Assembly (NCBI GenBank): GCA_010645155.1 | Contig: CM021315.1 | Span: 4,605,811 to 4,669,810, forward strand | DNA from: Tigriopus japonicus | Taxonomy: Eukaryota > Arthropoda > Copepoda > Harpacticoida > Harpacticidae | Direction of reading: 5' to 3' | DNA: 64,000 nucleotides | Shown here: positions 46,085 through 57,600 of the stretch, in pieces | Position numbering within the stretch: the stretch's first letter is position 1 | Layout: each line of letters starts with the position of its first letter | Notes under the pieces: generated by a model | Database searches by the model: none | What the model saw: the letters and a program-made list of their open reading frames with translations, nothing else | Told to the model about the DNA's origin: nothing | Translations under genes and position numbers: made by a program

Positions 46085-47630
46085 ATGTTGCCTTCATCTC
46101 GAGTTCTGTTCAAGTCTTTGGTGCCTTCTATGGGCCAACAATGGTCCCGTTGGATGGCTACCCGTTCCACTGGTTCCAAATTAAGTGCCACCTTCAATCA
46201 GCAATTGAATGAGCAAATCAACCGGGAATTCTCAGCCGCTTACATCTATTTCGGCCTTTTCTCTCATTTTCATCGGCCTGAGATTGCCCTGAAAGGCATG
46301 GCATCTTGTTTCTTCAATGACTACAAGGAAGAGCTCAGGTAACAGATTATTGATTGTAATGTTTGATTGCCGAATCATTTCTGAAGGGCTCTTCAACGAA
46401 GGGAATGCCTGAATACACCCAGATTATTTTGGGTACTTACTTATTGTATTCAATCGAGATGCTGATTAAGACTTGATGGACACTTTTTGAAATATTTATC
46501 TTTTTCAATCTTGCTAAATCATTTTGATTGAAAAGATGACCTCTTTTTATAAAATGTTCTTTTTCGTCTGTAAGAACTGTACATTATCGCTCCAAGTGTC
46601 TGCATTCTTGATCGACAAAAGCAAATTCTTCATGTTACATTGGCGGAGGTGTCGGCAACCACTTTGGAATGAAGGCCCACCAAATTTGAACGAGTTTCTA
46701 TAGGGGCCCACCAAACAAATGGTGATGGGCTCAAGGGCCCACAAATAAATGATGACAAAGCTTTGGGCCCATTACTTCAGTACCATTGATGGCTCTCAGG
46801 ACCACTATTTTGAACTTTTCCCGTTGCTCCTGGGCCCACCAAAAATGTTCCTAGGCCCACCAAAAATGTTCCTAGGCCCACCAAAAATGTTCCTAGGCCC
46901 ACCAAAAATGTTCCTAGGCCCACCAAAAATGTTCCTGGGCCCACAGGTTGCCGACCCCCGATGTAGAAAAAGGGTCTAAATGTATAGTGTTTTTATTGGC
47001 TTCCCAGTAAAGACTTATATTGTAATAGAGTCGGGGAATATTTGAAGTCGTTCCATTGCAAAGATTACGTGGAAACTGCCACAAATTTGACTTCGAGCTA
47101 TAATGTACCACTTCTGCACCACTTTCGAAAATACATGGCATATCATGGATGGCTTTCAAATTTTCTCTTGCAGTCATGCTCAACAATTCATGGAGTATCA
47201 AGCTCAACGTGGCGGCACATTGGAACTTTTACCGATCCAGAAACCCACCATTGGTAAAATTGAATTACCCATAACGGCCATGGAACGAGCCTTGGAGCAA
47301 GAGCATGAGCTTTACACCCATCTTCAAGAAATGAACCGTTTAGCAGAAGAGGCAGGGGATGCTCATCTATCAGATTTCCTTGTCGATTTCTTGAAACATC
47401 AGGTATGATTGTGTAGAAAAAGTCTTTAATGTATAGAGGTATTGTTCGCTTCATTTTTTCGTTTATTGCAGCTGGAGGATATTAGTCACAAGACCGAAAT
47501 GGCCACCGTACTCAGACGCGTTGGCGATGGCGTGGGACTTCACATGTATGACCAAGAGATCCTCAAAAGCTTGGGACCAAAATCCATCCTAAGTGATAGC
47601 AGTAATGCTTCCGAGCAAGGATTGCCATAA
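46085..47630 (+). CDS. ferritin, heavy-chain type with putative mitochondrial targeting peptide
   Basis: Three exons: 46085-46338, 47174-47402, 47472-47630; phases agree, 213 residues. The ferroxidase ligands of human H-ferritin have counterparts: Glu in INREF, Tyr in AAYIYF, the Glu-Glu..His of KEELSHAQ, the Glu of RALEQEHE and the Gln of LKHQLED. It should oxidise and store iron in a 24-subunit cage. About 36 residues precede the ferritin fold; they begin MLPSSRVLFKSLVPS and contain several Arg/Lys and no Asp or Glu, as a mitochondrial presequence would. A secretory signal is less likely because there is no long hydrophobic core. Absence of an iron-responsive element fits a mitochondrial form. 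The intron 1 acceptor makes the residue before His a Ser. Confidence 0.93.
46645..46960. mobile_element. probable hAT-like miniature in ferritin intron 1
   Basis: Ends are inverted: GTGTCGGCAACC at 46650 and GGTTGCCGACCCC at about 46946, resembling the CAGGGGTCGGCAACC type termini of some hAT families. The interior is dominated by GGGCCCACCAAA words. No target duplication found. A related fragment occurs near 63105-63175. Confidence 0.55.
46829..46942. repeat. 21 bp tandem repeat, five units
   Basis: Units of TAGGCCCACCAAAAATGTTCC, nearly identical. Because 21 is a multiple of three an open frame with a 7-residue period crosses it, which is not a gene. Confidence 0.9.
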
Positions 47631-50600
47631 ATAAACTCACAAATGTGATCCCTGTTCATTTTCACAACGAGCGAGCACGAGAGGACACTCATGTTCCACC
47701 AATTTGATCCCTAAATGTGAGGCGGACAAAATTTGTCGCATTATTTTTGTATTGTCTACGCTATGCTTCTATTTTTGCAAGCTCTCTCATGGCCAAATAC
47801 GAATTTTTCTGGCTTTCACCAGAGGTGCTGAATAAATTTTAAGCCCTACAGTGTTCTGCCCTACTACGGGTTATCATGGGAGACCGAGATAACGGTAGAG
47901 AACGTGCATTCAGGGAATAACTTAGAAGAAATGGATAAATCCAGAAAAAGACAGGGTTTAAATAGTGTTGGAGGAACGTACAAGACGAGTTCTGGGAGAG
48001 AGCAAAACGATAAGACAAACGATCCAGAACCTACAGTACATTTCTGTCACCATTTCTGTTAGTGAGATTTTATCCTGCCAACGGAAGGCATTTTATGGAT
48101 TGAGAGGCTTTAAGCGTCATGATTCAACATTTACGACACGATTTGTAAGCCACTTTGTTCATCGTGCATTTGACTCTGTATTTTTTCCCATTCCCAAAAG
48201 TTTTTTGACCTATATTAAAGTTGAAAAGGACCCCAACATATTCATTTGAATTTTGTTGATTGGCATATGGGCAAAATAACCGATGTCATGAATTAAGAAT
48301 ACGCCAGATATACATTTTACCATTTTCTAGGTGCATTTTCTTAAATTATTACCTGACTCCATTCAACGTAAAGGCTTATTGAAAATTGATCTGCTGTGTA
48401 AATTTCACCACTTTGTTTGAATATGAATATCACCGAACGAAAAATTCACCTGATAATCAACTTAAAGAAAAAAGGTATGTTAGGTATGCTTCAAAATATA
48501 TTGCATGTTTTTTCCCGTGTACTGATCTACAGAAACAAACTTCTATAGTGGTCTCGAAAGTCTTTGGAATCCAAAATGACTTCCTGAACTTCAAAAGCAC
48601 GGTGGGTTTATTCGACCATCTTCCTCTTCTTGAGTGGATTCGTTTAGTGTGATCCTTCCCTCTCTGTACATTGTGATGGCATGAAGGGCGTGTGTGGGCA
48701 ATGCAAGATTCCTTGAACGTTCAAAAGGATCATTGGGCCTACCTGATTTTTAGTCACTACGTGCTAGATAAGACACACTTGTTAAGAACAAAAGGGGTGA
48801 GATCCGTGGGACACACGTATGGGTGCACACAAACACCTAACTGAAAGCATTTCCCACCATAAAGCATCCAAGTCGAGCAAGATGCATAAAAATTGGAATT
48901 TCTAAGCTTTTCATCACTTTAGCTGGCAATGTGGTTCTTGATGAAATGAATAAAAATTTCGTAGCCTTCCCACTTGCAGATAATCCAAAGAACCCTTGAC
49001 ATGTTTCTATGACATCATCAGTTTCACTAGAGAGGAAGTTTTCCGTATTCCAAAACGCGTTCAAGTCATCAATGAAATCTTAATGAAGGCATGGTTTTCA
49101 AAAAAAAAAATCACAATTCCTGTGCATTTCTTAAGGGCTCGTCGTGGCAAAGGAAATTGGGGAGCTAAATTCCACCTTGAGGAGAAAATAAAGCGATTGT
49201 CTTGGGTTAATTTAGCTGCATTTGAACATGTTCTTGGGTTGAAATGATGGCTCCGTGAACTCTTGGTTGCTGTTTTTTAACTATATGTTATTATTATTAT
49301 AACAACCTCATGATTCCTTGTGGTTTCAAACACCCAAGTACAGGAAATGATGATGCCCAATTGTTGAAAAGCCTTTGTTTTCTTGCAAGATAACTACAGA
49401 TTTGTCTCACTTTTAAAGAGCCCTATTTCCGAAATGACACTTTTTGATCATTATATCAAGCATACTGGGTCGCATGCTAGCGCATATAAAATTTGTTCAG
49501 AGTATACCAAAATAAATTCAAACTAACGAGCCTAGAGTTTAAAGTCGACGAACATTAATCTGACACGATCTTGGTGTGCTCTAAAATAAATCTGATATGT
49601 GTTAACATGCGGCATATTAAAATATCTTGAAAATTGAACATATCTTAAGGGACCATAAAAGGTGGTACCTGAGAATAACTTACTCGCTTCCAGATTTTGG
49701 GTTGTGATCAACGCTTAAAAATTATAATTTAAGCAGCAGCAACTTTCAAGTTTTTTATTTTCAATTTTTTCAAATTTGATTCTTTGGAGATGTTTTGAGG
49801 GATTTTTCAGGATGTATCGTCGTTCCAGAACATTTAACATTGTTCATTATGAAGAATGTCAGATTCTTTTTCCAAAACAAAGCTGCCCGATGGCTTGTTC
49901 ACCGAAAAACGGTACATTTTGAGCATATCATAATCAATGGTCATTGCGAATTCGGTACCCTCATATCAGTAACGTTTTAAGGGCTCTCAAAACATTACTA
50001 ATCTTGTGCTCTGAGATTATTATTTCGACTTGATTCCACTACATTCGAAAAGCATCTCCGATTTGCGTTCAAATATCACTTTATTTGTCAGGGTCGAAAA
50101 AGTATTGGCATCAACAAATATTAATCCGACGCGGTGTCTTAACCGTTATCCATTATACTCAAAATTGCTTTCCAATACGTTACTTTTTTAGAATGGATAA
50201 CTGCAACCCTATTTACCAAATCATTTCCCAACTCGAGTTATGGACCAATCATTGTGCAACCATCGAACAGAGCAATCAAGCGAGAATGAATTAAATATCT
50301 TTTTTTGAACAAACAGAATGAATGCCTCCCATACCTTAGAGTTTCGAGTTTATCTTTTTGTATGAACTAGCTGATTAAACTGTCCTCCTCCATGTTTACC
50401 TAATCGAGGATCGTGGAGCCATGACAATCAATGAGTTTGAATCTACTGGAACGGGTCTAATTCCGACGCAACTTGAAGCACTTACTATCCAGTGCTTTCC
50501 ACTCTCTGTGCTCGTTCTAAATTGGAATGTTACCCGTCAAAACACTTATTAATCTACCTAACTCATGTCATGAACTGTTTGTTCTTAAACTGATGTCTCC

Positions 50601-51457
50601 ATTCTTACACTCAAAAGCTGTCAGTTCTCGAGCATGGAACCGATGTACGTTAGAGTTAAAAGATAGCTCTGACATTTTTCGTTGCCTGGACTTAAGTTAC
50701 CATTTAGATAAAATACACCCACATCTTCATATTCTAGAAGGATGGGTAAATGAGTCAGAGTGACAATTGGGCAATGCCTTAACTTCAGTTGGGAGCACCA
50801 GGTGCAACAATACCTGTCTTCAAGTACGGTAGGATAGACCGAATAGGCCGACCATCAACACTAGGTTGGTAGGTAGCAATGCATGAACATGGGCAGATCA
50901 ATAGAATGGTTAGTGTGCTACACCCACGGAATGGGAATAAAGGATATGAAGCTGGCTTGCCGGTACCTAGCAACCTTAACTTTATTTCATCTCCTGTTTC
51001 TTTGACTTAACTTGGAATTGCTTCTTTTTGTGTGTCTCTCCTTGTTGCTTGGGTCAAAATTGTCGACACCCTCGTCCCTGTCACCTATTTAAGGGACATT
51101 GTCTTTCTCAAGTCGGAGAAAACCCGAACAGCTGCAATTATTTAGGCACTACACCCTCCCAAGAATGCAGCCCATCACGGGCCAAAAAAAGTACGAACGA
51201 CCCACCACTCTTTATAGGTTTCTAGACACAGGTTCGAGCCAATTTGAGCGTCACGTTCAGACCTCAAACTCTCAAGATTGACATCATTTTTCTGACACAA
51301 GAATAAAAACCTCACAGAGAGGGTGATTAGAAGAACACACAGACCCTCGTAGACCTCGGATCCTCACCACTCCCACGACTTGTTCGAGTGAGTTCAAGTG
51401 TAAGAAATCAGTTTCCGAATCGAAGCCGGTGCGAAAAGATCGAAAGAAATAAACGTC
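47631..51457. other. 3.8 kb without a recognised gene
   Basis: Between ferritin and the small heat-shock gene. AATAAA at 47831 is a candidate ferritin polyadenylation signal. Open frames at 48386, 49795 and 50527 (plus) lack recognisable domains; the word GAGTATACCAAAAT occurs here (~49500) and again at ~58440, so decayed mobile-element sequence is likely. The sHSP promoter should be near 51200-51450. Confidence 0.45.
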
Positions 51458-52833
51458 ATGTCTTCCCGAGATATCGTTCCAACCAAAAGGGACCCCTTCT
51501 TCAAGGACCCTTTCTTCTCCTCCACTTGGGACGACTTTGAGAAGATGCGACAGGACATGATGGCCAAGTCCAAGGAATTCTGGACCAATGTGGACAAGGA
51601 TTTTGCCAATTTTGACGATGAAGTTCGACGTACTCATACGGCGATGGACCGTGAGATGTTGCCGGCCTTGCCACAAGTCCCTCGATGGGCCATTCCAGAC
51701 GATATGAAGACCAAATGGTCGCCAATGCTCTCTTCTGGCACCCACGATGAGGTAAATCTTTAGTCTTTTCCACCAGATTTGTGTTCGCTTTGAAGACGTG
51801 GGTGGTTTTCACCTTGAAAGTGAAACTCCTCCACCCAATTTAAGACTACCTTTGTGTTTGAAACCATACCGATCGGGAAAATGCAGAACGTTTTCATTAG
51901 AAAACTGAATCGATCTTTGGTGTGTGCACAAAGGATTGAAACTTTCGTCCACATTGAGCTTTCTCGCCTTGTCTGCCTTTTATCTTTCCACGAGTCCACA
52001 TTGCAACAATGAAATTATCTGCTTACTACTAGTCTATACGTACCACTACTAGGGTGCCTGATTTTCTTAGGAGATAATTTATGGCCTTCTAAGATCGAGA
52101 CGACGTGCAAAGACAGACAGAAAGGAAAAAAGCAAAGCACACAGAACATTCGTCTTGCCGGAACCCGTTTTTCAGTAGTAAAGGGTAATTCTCAAGTCGT
52201 TTGCTTGAGGTGGGACGCATAATTTGAGGACTTTCAGAGCACATTAGTCGCAATCATGATTAACGACCAACAACCAACCGCATTGTTATGTTGCCTTGAA
52301 ATAGAAAAGGGAAACTTCAAGGTCTCACAATTCAAGAAATCGACGCAGTGACTGGAAAAAATTCTCATTGGCCAAAATATCCTGTATAAGCAAGGATGAA
52401 TAAAGTAGTATGTCCTTTTTTGCATTGCTGTGTTCCCACCGCGATTTGGCAACAAAATATAAATCCCCCAGAGTGAGACTTTACCTCGACTGAAACATGA
52501 ATGGGGTCTACTTCTTTTGCATTCCAGGTGTTGAAGGTCAACGAAAAGAGCGACAAGTTCGAGGTGACCGTGGATGTCTCCCAATTTAAGCCTGAGGAGC
52601 TCAAGGTCACCACTAATAACAATATCCTTAGCATCGAAGGCAAACACGAAGAGGCTCAGAGTGATCCCAACAACTCATCTTCGGTTATGAGGCAATTCTC
52701 GCGAAAGTGGACTTTGCCCGAAGGCTGCAAGGCCGAGGAAGTTGTCTCGAACCTGAGTTCCGATGGCATCTTGATGGTGACTGCTCCAAAGAAGCCCGCT
52801 TTAGGCCAAGATGCCGCCAAGGCCATCAAATAA
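51458..52833 (+). CDS. small heat-shock protein (alpha-crystallin/Hsp20 family)
   Basis: Two exons, 51458-51751 and 52528-52833, phase 0, 199 residues. Residues ~99-185 form the alpha-crystallin domain: VDVSQFKPEELKVTTNNN, the FSRKWTLPEGC strand and the LSSDGILMVTAPK end are diagnostic. The N-terminal arm is charged and carries DPFFKDPFFSS and a basic/acidic helical stretch. These proteins are ATP-independent holdase chaperones that form oligomers. The short C-terminal tail (KPALGQDAAKAIK) lacks the usual I-x-I/V motif that locks dimers together, so assembly may be atypical. AATAAA at 52991 probably ends the transcript. Confidence 0.95.
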
Positions 52834-54642
52834 GAGCATATCGACCAAAGGCCGCACCCTCAATGCGAACACGTTCCAATTTTGAGGACCCAAATTTGTG
52901 GGAATGATTATTTTATGTTATGGTGCTAAACACGCTTTGTTTGCTCGAGTAATGGATCAGTAAATGTCCTTGCGACTGCTTTTTTTTAAAAATAAATACA
53001 GCAAGGCCTCTTGATCTCGTCAGTCTTACCTGGTTTTTGATTGGCTTCCCTGGATTTGACGTCCTTCTTTGTAGATTGCTCCATGACGTTTTTTTTGGCA
53101 ATCTTCAAAGAACCTCAACAATTTTTCTCGTTGACACAAGACGTGTTATGAAAAAAAAGCCACGGCTAAAGAATAAGTGGGCTAAATGCATGGATCTAAT
53201 GATTAGTACCTGGGATCAATAGAAAAGGAAGACCGTTAAAGCGAAGGCTGAGCAAGGCCGTGCCAAAAACCGAAGCCTCCATTGCCTAGAAAGAAAGCTA
53301 GTTTTCCATTACCCGATTTGACACTAGTAGTTTTCCCTTTTCCTTCCTAGACCATGCTCAGGAAGCCTTAATAATGTTCACACAAGCGCCTATTAGACAA
53401 ACATATTACTGCATTAAACCAGTCATGCGCAATCCCATTCGTATGGAACTTGCAAGGATTGGTTGAGAAGGGATGTTTTCCATCGCATTGCTCAACTCAA
53501 ACGTAGATAGATTTACTTCCCAAAGCAACCAAGAATTCGGACCAAATGGAACCACCCCAATAATAACACACTCTTCTTCTACTTCCTTCATCCTCTTTAG
53601 CTTCATGCATGCATGCTCTGCATGGATGCCACACAAGGATGATACATGGATCAGAGAATAAAAGATCGCTCGCCCGTTCCACAGAAGCCGGCCGGTCTCT
53701 GCCTGCCATTGGAGAAAGCCAAGTGATCCTCCATAATACCGTTCTACGTATATTGGTTTACTTCCATCTCTACCAACCCACTTCACCTCTGATCCCCGCC
53801 TCAAAAATTCATGACTTTTGAAATGTTTATGAACGACAAGCATTATTCATTAAACCAGTTTGTAACCGGAAGTGGTTCTGGCTCTGGGTTTTGAACCAAG
53901 ATTGCATCCCTGAACTGCTACAGTAGCCGCTCAAAAGTGGGAACATGGAACATTGGTTGAGAGCCTGCGGCGTGCGTGCTTCCGTTCCCTGTCCGCACGC
54001 TTCTCAACGTACAGTATGTACTCCGTCTCTCCTTTGGAAAGGACTTGCCTCGCCCATGTGAGCGAGTACGTGAGCGGCTCAAGTGAAGGAAAAGAAAGAG
54101 GACGAGAGAAGCGAGGGAAGAGGGAAATGAAGGCAGACAAGCAAGACCGGGAAAGGCCGTGCGGCCCTCTCAGGTCTCAGAGAAAGGAAGACCCACAGTT
54201 GAGTTTGACAGCCCTGGAGGTCACTACTTTGAGGCTCGAGACCGAGAGAGGACCTGGTTACAAACAAGTCGGGTTTCTCTTGTTCGTGAAACATTGTCAG
54301 ATGGTAATTGCTCCTTCTGGATTAGTGAGTAATGAGAAATGTCTCGTGTCTAGCGACCATGTGAAAGTGAATCCTACGGGTGGCATTTGTCTTTGCTCCA
54401 CTGGAGCACATCGGAAGTGAATTAGATTATTGGGATTTTTGCGAAATCCTCTCCTCTTTGGCCTTTGCTGAACTCCACTCATCATCTTGGTTTTTGACAG
54501 CAATTTCTCATCTGTCAAGGACATACTTGTCGTTCCTGCTCAGTGCTCTTAGACGAACTTATACATACTCACGTAATTCACTGGAACTCGTACAGAGTTA
54601 AAGAGAAAAAAAATATCGTGTTCAAAATCACCTTTTCAAGCT
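52834..54642. other. intergenic, no gene seen
   Basis: Includes the sHSP 3' end and presumably the promoter of the C2CD2-like gene. The open frame at 53953-54420 is low-complexity and basic with no domain. Confidence 0.5.
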
Positions 54643-57600
54643 ATGCCACCTGAATTTCTATGGATTGCAACTTCAAATCGTATCCACATCAAGGTCATTT
54701 GGGCTACATTCTTTGTCATCCTGTTGTGTTTCAATACGTATGAAGCCCACATTTTTCGCACCCAAAGTAACTTGGAAGCACCCCCAAATCGAGAGCGAGT
54801 TCCTATCAACACCAAAACCAGAGGCCATGGTCCTTTTGAGACTCCTCGAGGCAAGATCAAGATCGGACCCTTCTCCGGTTTGACAGATGAACAAGTGCTT
54901 CAAGATGACGGGAGTTCCAATCATCGAAGTGATCATCGTCAAAACCCACCCATTGTGATGTTTGACATTTTCAACTTCTACAAGTCAATTTCTACCCTGA
55001 TGTTTGCCGCCAGTCAAGCCTTAGAAAGGCTATGGGACATCGTGGAGCACCTCCTCTTGTCTTTGATAACCCATAGTGATCCCAAGTTGGACCAACCCCA
55101 TGATCCCAACAACACCCAAGTGTCCGGTTACTTTCTCTCTTGGGCCATTATTGCGTCCATTGTGATGCTGTTTGCATTTTGCGCCAAGCGATACTTTCTC
55201 AATCCGATCTTTCAACGATGGGACCGAGAACAGGAGCTGAAACTGAGTCGGTTCTTGGGTGGAAATGGCCAGCATTCCAAAGTGGGTCCTAGTTCGGGTA
55301 CTTGTCTGAATAACAATAGCTCGGTGCCAACGCCCACGGGAGGGAAGTCGAAGCGTTTTACCAAATGCACTACAATTTCCTCAAACTCCTTCTCATCGGC
55401 TCGTTGGGCCAATCAATGTTTGGAGAACATTTTCTATGTTCCAACTGTGAGACAGAGATTCCTAAATGCCTGGTTGTTGGCCTTGAATCAACATTGCAGT
55501 TTAGTGGGCCCACAGGTAAATCAAAGACTCTCTGGCTATAATCGAGTTACTTTCTCCTGGAACTTTCAAACACTTTGAGGGATAAGGCCAGGTGGGGAAA
55601 TGTGCTCAGAAATGCACATTGGATCTTGCATCCACCAAAGGACAGTCAAACGATATCTGATAGCTAGAGGCTTTAACCCTTCCTTAGGCTGGACACTAAC
55701 GACACATTAGGGGAGGCAAAGTTCCAAATGATTAAGCAATCCTATGACTGACTATGAAGTTATCCAAGCCCTCGTGAAAAATAGTATCCTATCGACTTCC
55801 AAAAGGCTTGGTCCTTTACTAAGGGACTCAAATCCTTAGTTTTAAAGAGTGGCTCACTTTCTGTAGCTTCCCGTTCCCTGGATCCCAACGAAATGGGACA
55901 ACATTGTTTAGTAAACATGAAGTCGTAGTTTTACCTTTGTACGCTCGTCTCATGAAATCTTTCTTTTGAATAATTGATGACTCACTAGATTGCTTGGGTT
56001 TCATTGGAGGGGTTCTACAGAAAGGGAGGAAACAGGGAGACTAGGAGGAGTTAATGGGACAGATATCCAAACACACCTTAGCGGTTAAGGACAACGGGAA
56101 GTGTTCCAGAAATGACCCCAGTTTTGCTTGGCTTTCTTTTCAGTGTGCGTTTTTGCTGGAATTCACCGAAATTTCCGTAGGCGAGGAGCCGCGATTGCCT
56201 GGCGTTGTGGTTCAAAGGCGAAATCCACGTGAAATGGTAAGTGAAGTGTCAAAACATCAAATAACAATAAGAGGAAGGTTTTGTTGGTGGAAGCGGCTCT
56301 TAGATCCTTTTTTGTTACACGGACAAACACCAGCTCAAATAGCTCCTTGTTTGTCTCTGTGCGAGACCTGACAGGCCTCGTGAGTGAGGAGGTTTGTGAT
56401 TTATATCGTTATGTCGTGACAAATGTTTTCAACCATCGCCAAGGTCAACCAGATCCCAAATGACCCATTTGGAACTGAGTCCCTCTGACAAGTGTTTATA
56501 ATTGGTCTGACGGATGGGGTCTCCCTCGGTGGTTCTCGTACACAATAAAGTATGCTCACCCCCAAAGCCCCATTTCCTCTAACATACAGAGCTAAATCCT
56601 GAAATGAAATATTGCTAATGGCACAAGTTCTCGCGAGTGTTTGCTTTCCTCGCCGCCTTTCGAATCGTTTCCCAGCCACTCATTCCATGTGTGTTTTCTG
56701 ACGAAACTTTCCCTCCTCAAGAAAAATATATGTGTACCCTGTGTATTCCTCCTCGTCTTCGTTACAGTGCGTGATATCTGACATCGAGATGGCTTCTTTG
56801 CTTTTCGGACTTCGAGTGTACTCAACGTCGCAACCGGAGGTCATCTCGTGTTCGTACGTGCTTGCTTTTGAACGACTCACATCTACCGTGAAGGCCGTCG
56901 TTCGCGGCCAGGAACCGGGCCCATCCGGCCTTGAAGGCCCACAGAAAGGCGGCTTGTGTGAGGTTGGCTGGAGCCGGACACCGGAGGTGAAATTGGTACC
57001 CAGTGCATCGATTAATGATTTCCATCTCCTTGCGGCCTCGTTTCCCGAGGATCGAGACATTTGTGAACGAATCGAGCGCACCGCTTTAGAGGCCTTGATA
57101 TGCACTGATTTTCAGATCGAGACTCACTTTCTAGGAATGCAAGATTACTCCGAACAGGTAAGAAGACTTTAAAACAACATTAAGAGATGAATTTGTAAAT
57201 TAGCTCGGATGTTAAGTGCACTAATTCAAACGGTTCGAGTATACCAAAGTGTATAGTAAAAGTAGCCATTCTCAAGTACCTCTTTACCTAAGCTGCGTTT
57301 AAAAGGCAGCCATCTGAATTAGTGCACATATCATTCGAGCTACTAACTTTTATTAAGCAAGAAGGAAGATGAGCGGAAGGAAAGTATGGGCAAAGGTTTG
57401 CTTCTTGTTGCCAACAGGTCGCATGTTAACTACACTAATATAAATATTCTGATAATACCAAAATCCAGTCTACAGGGGCTTGTGGCTCGCTCAAAATTAA
57501 AAATGCATGTATCACATCATAAATTCAATCGAATGAAAGCTATGCCCTTCCTCTCTCCTGAAAATTCATATTAACGGCTCTCAAGTATACTCATACGCAA

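Noticed and set aside
46749..46979. 76-codon frame with GPPKMFL repeats
   Set aside because: Consequence of the 21 bp tandem array in a ferritin intron.
50527..50763. 78-codon plus-strand frame
   Set aside because: Vaguely protein-like composition but no recognisable domain and no splice-compatible neighbours.
53953..54420. 155-codon plus-strand frame
   Set aside because: Low-complexity Arg/Glu/Lys-rich composition, no domain, no family resemblance.
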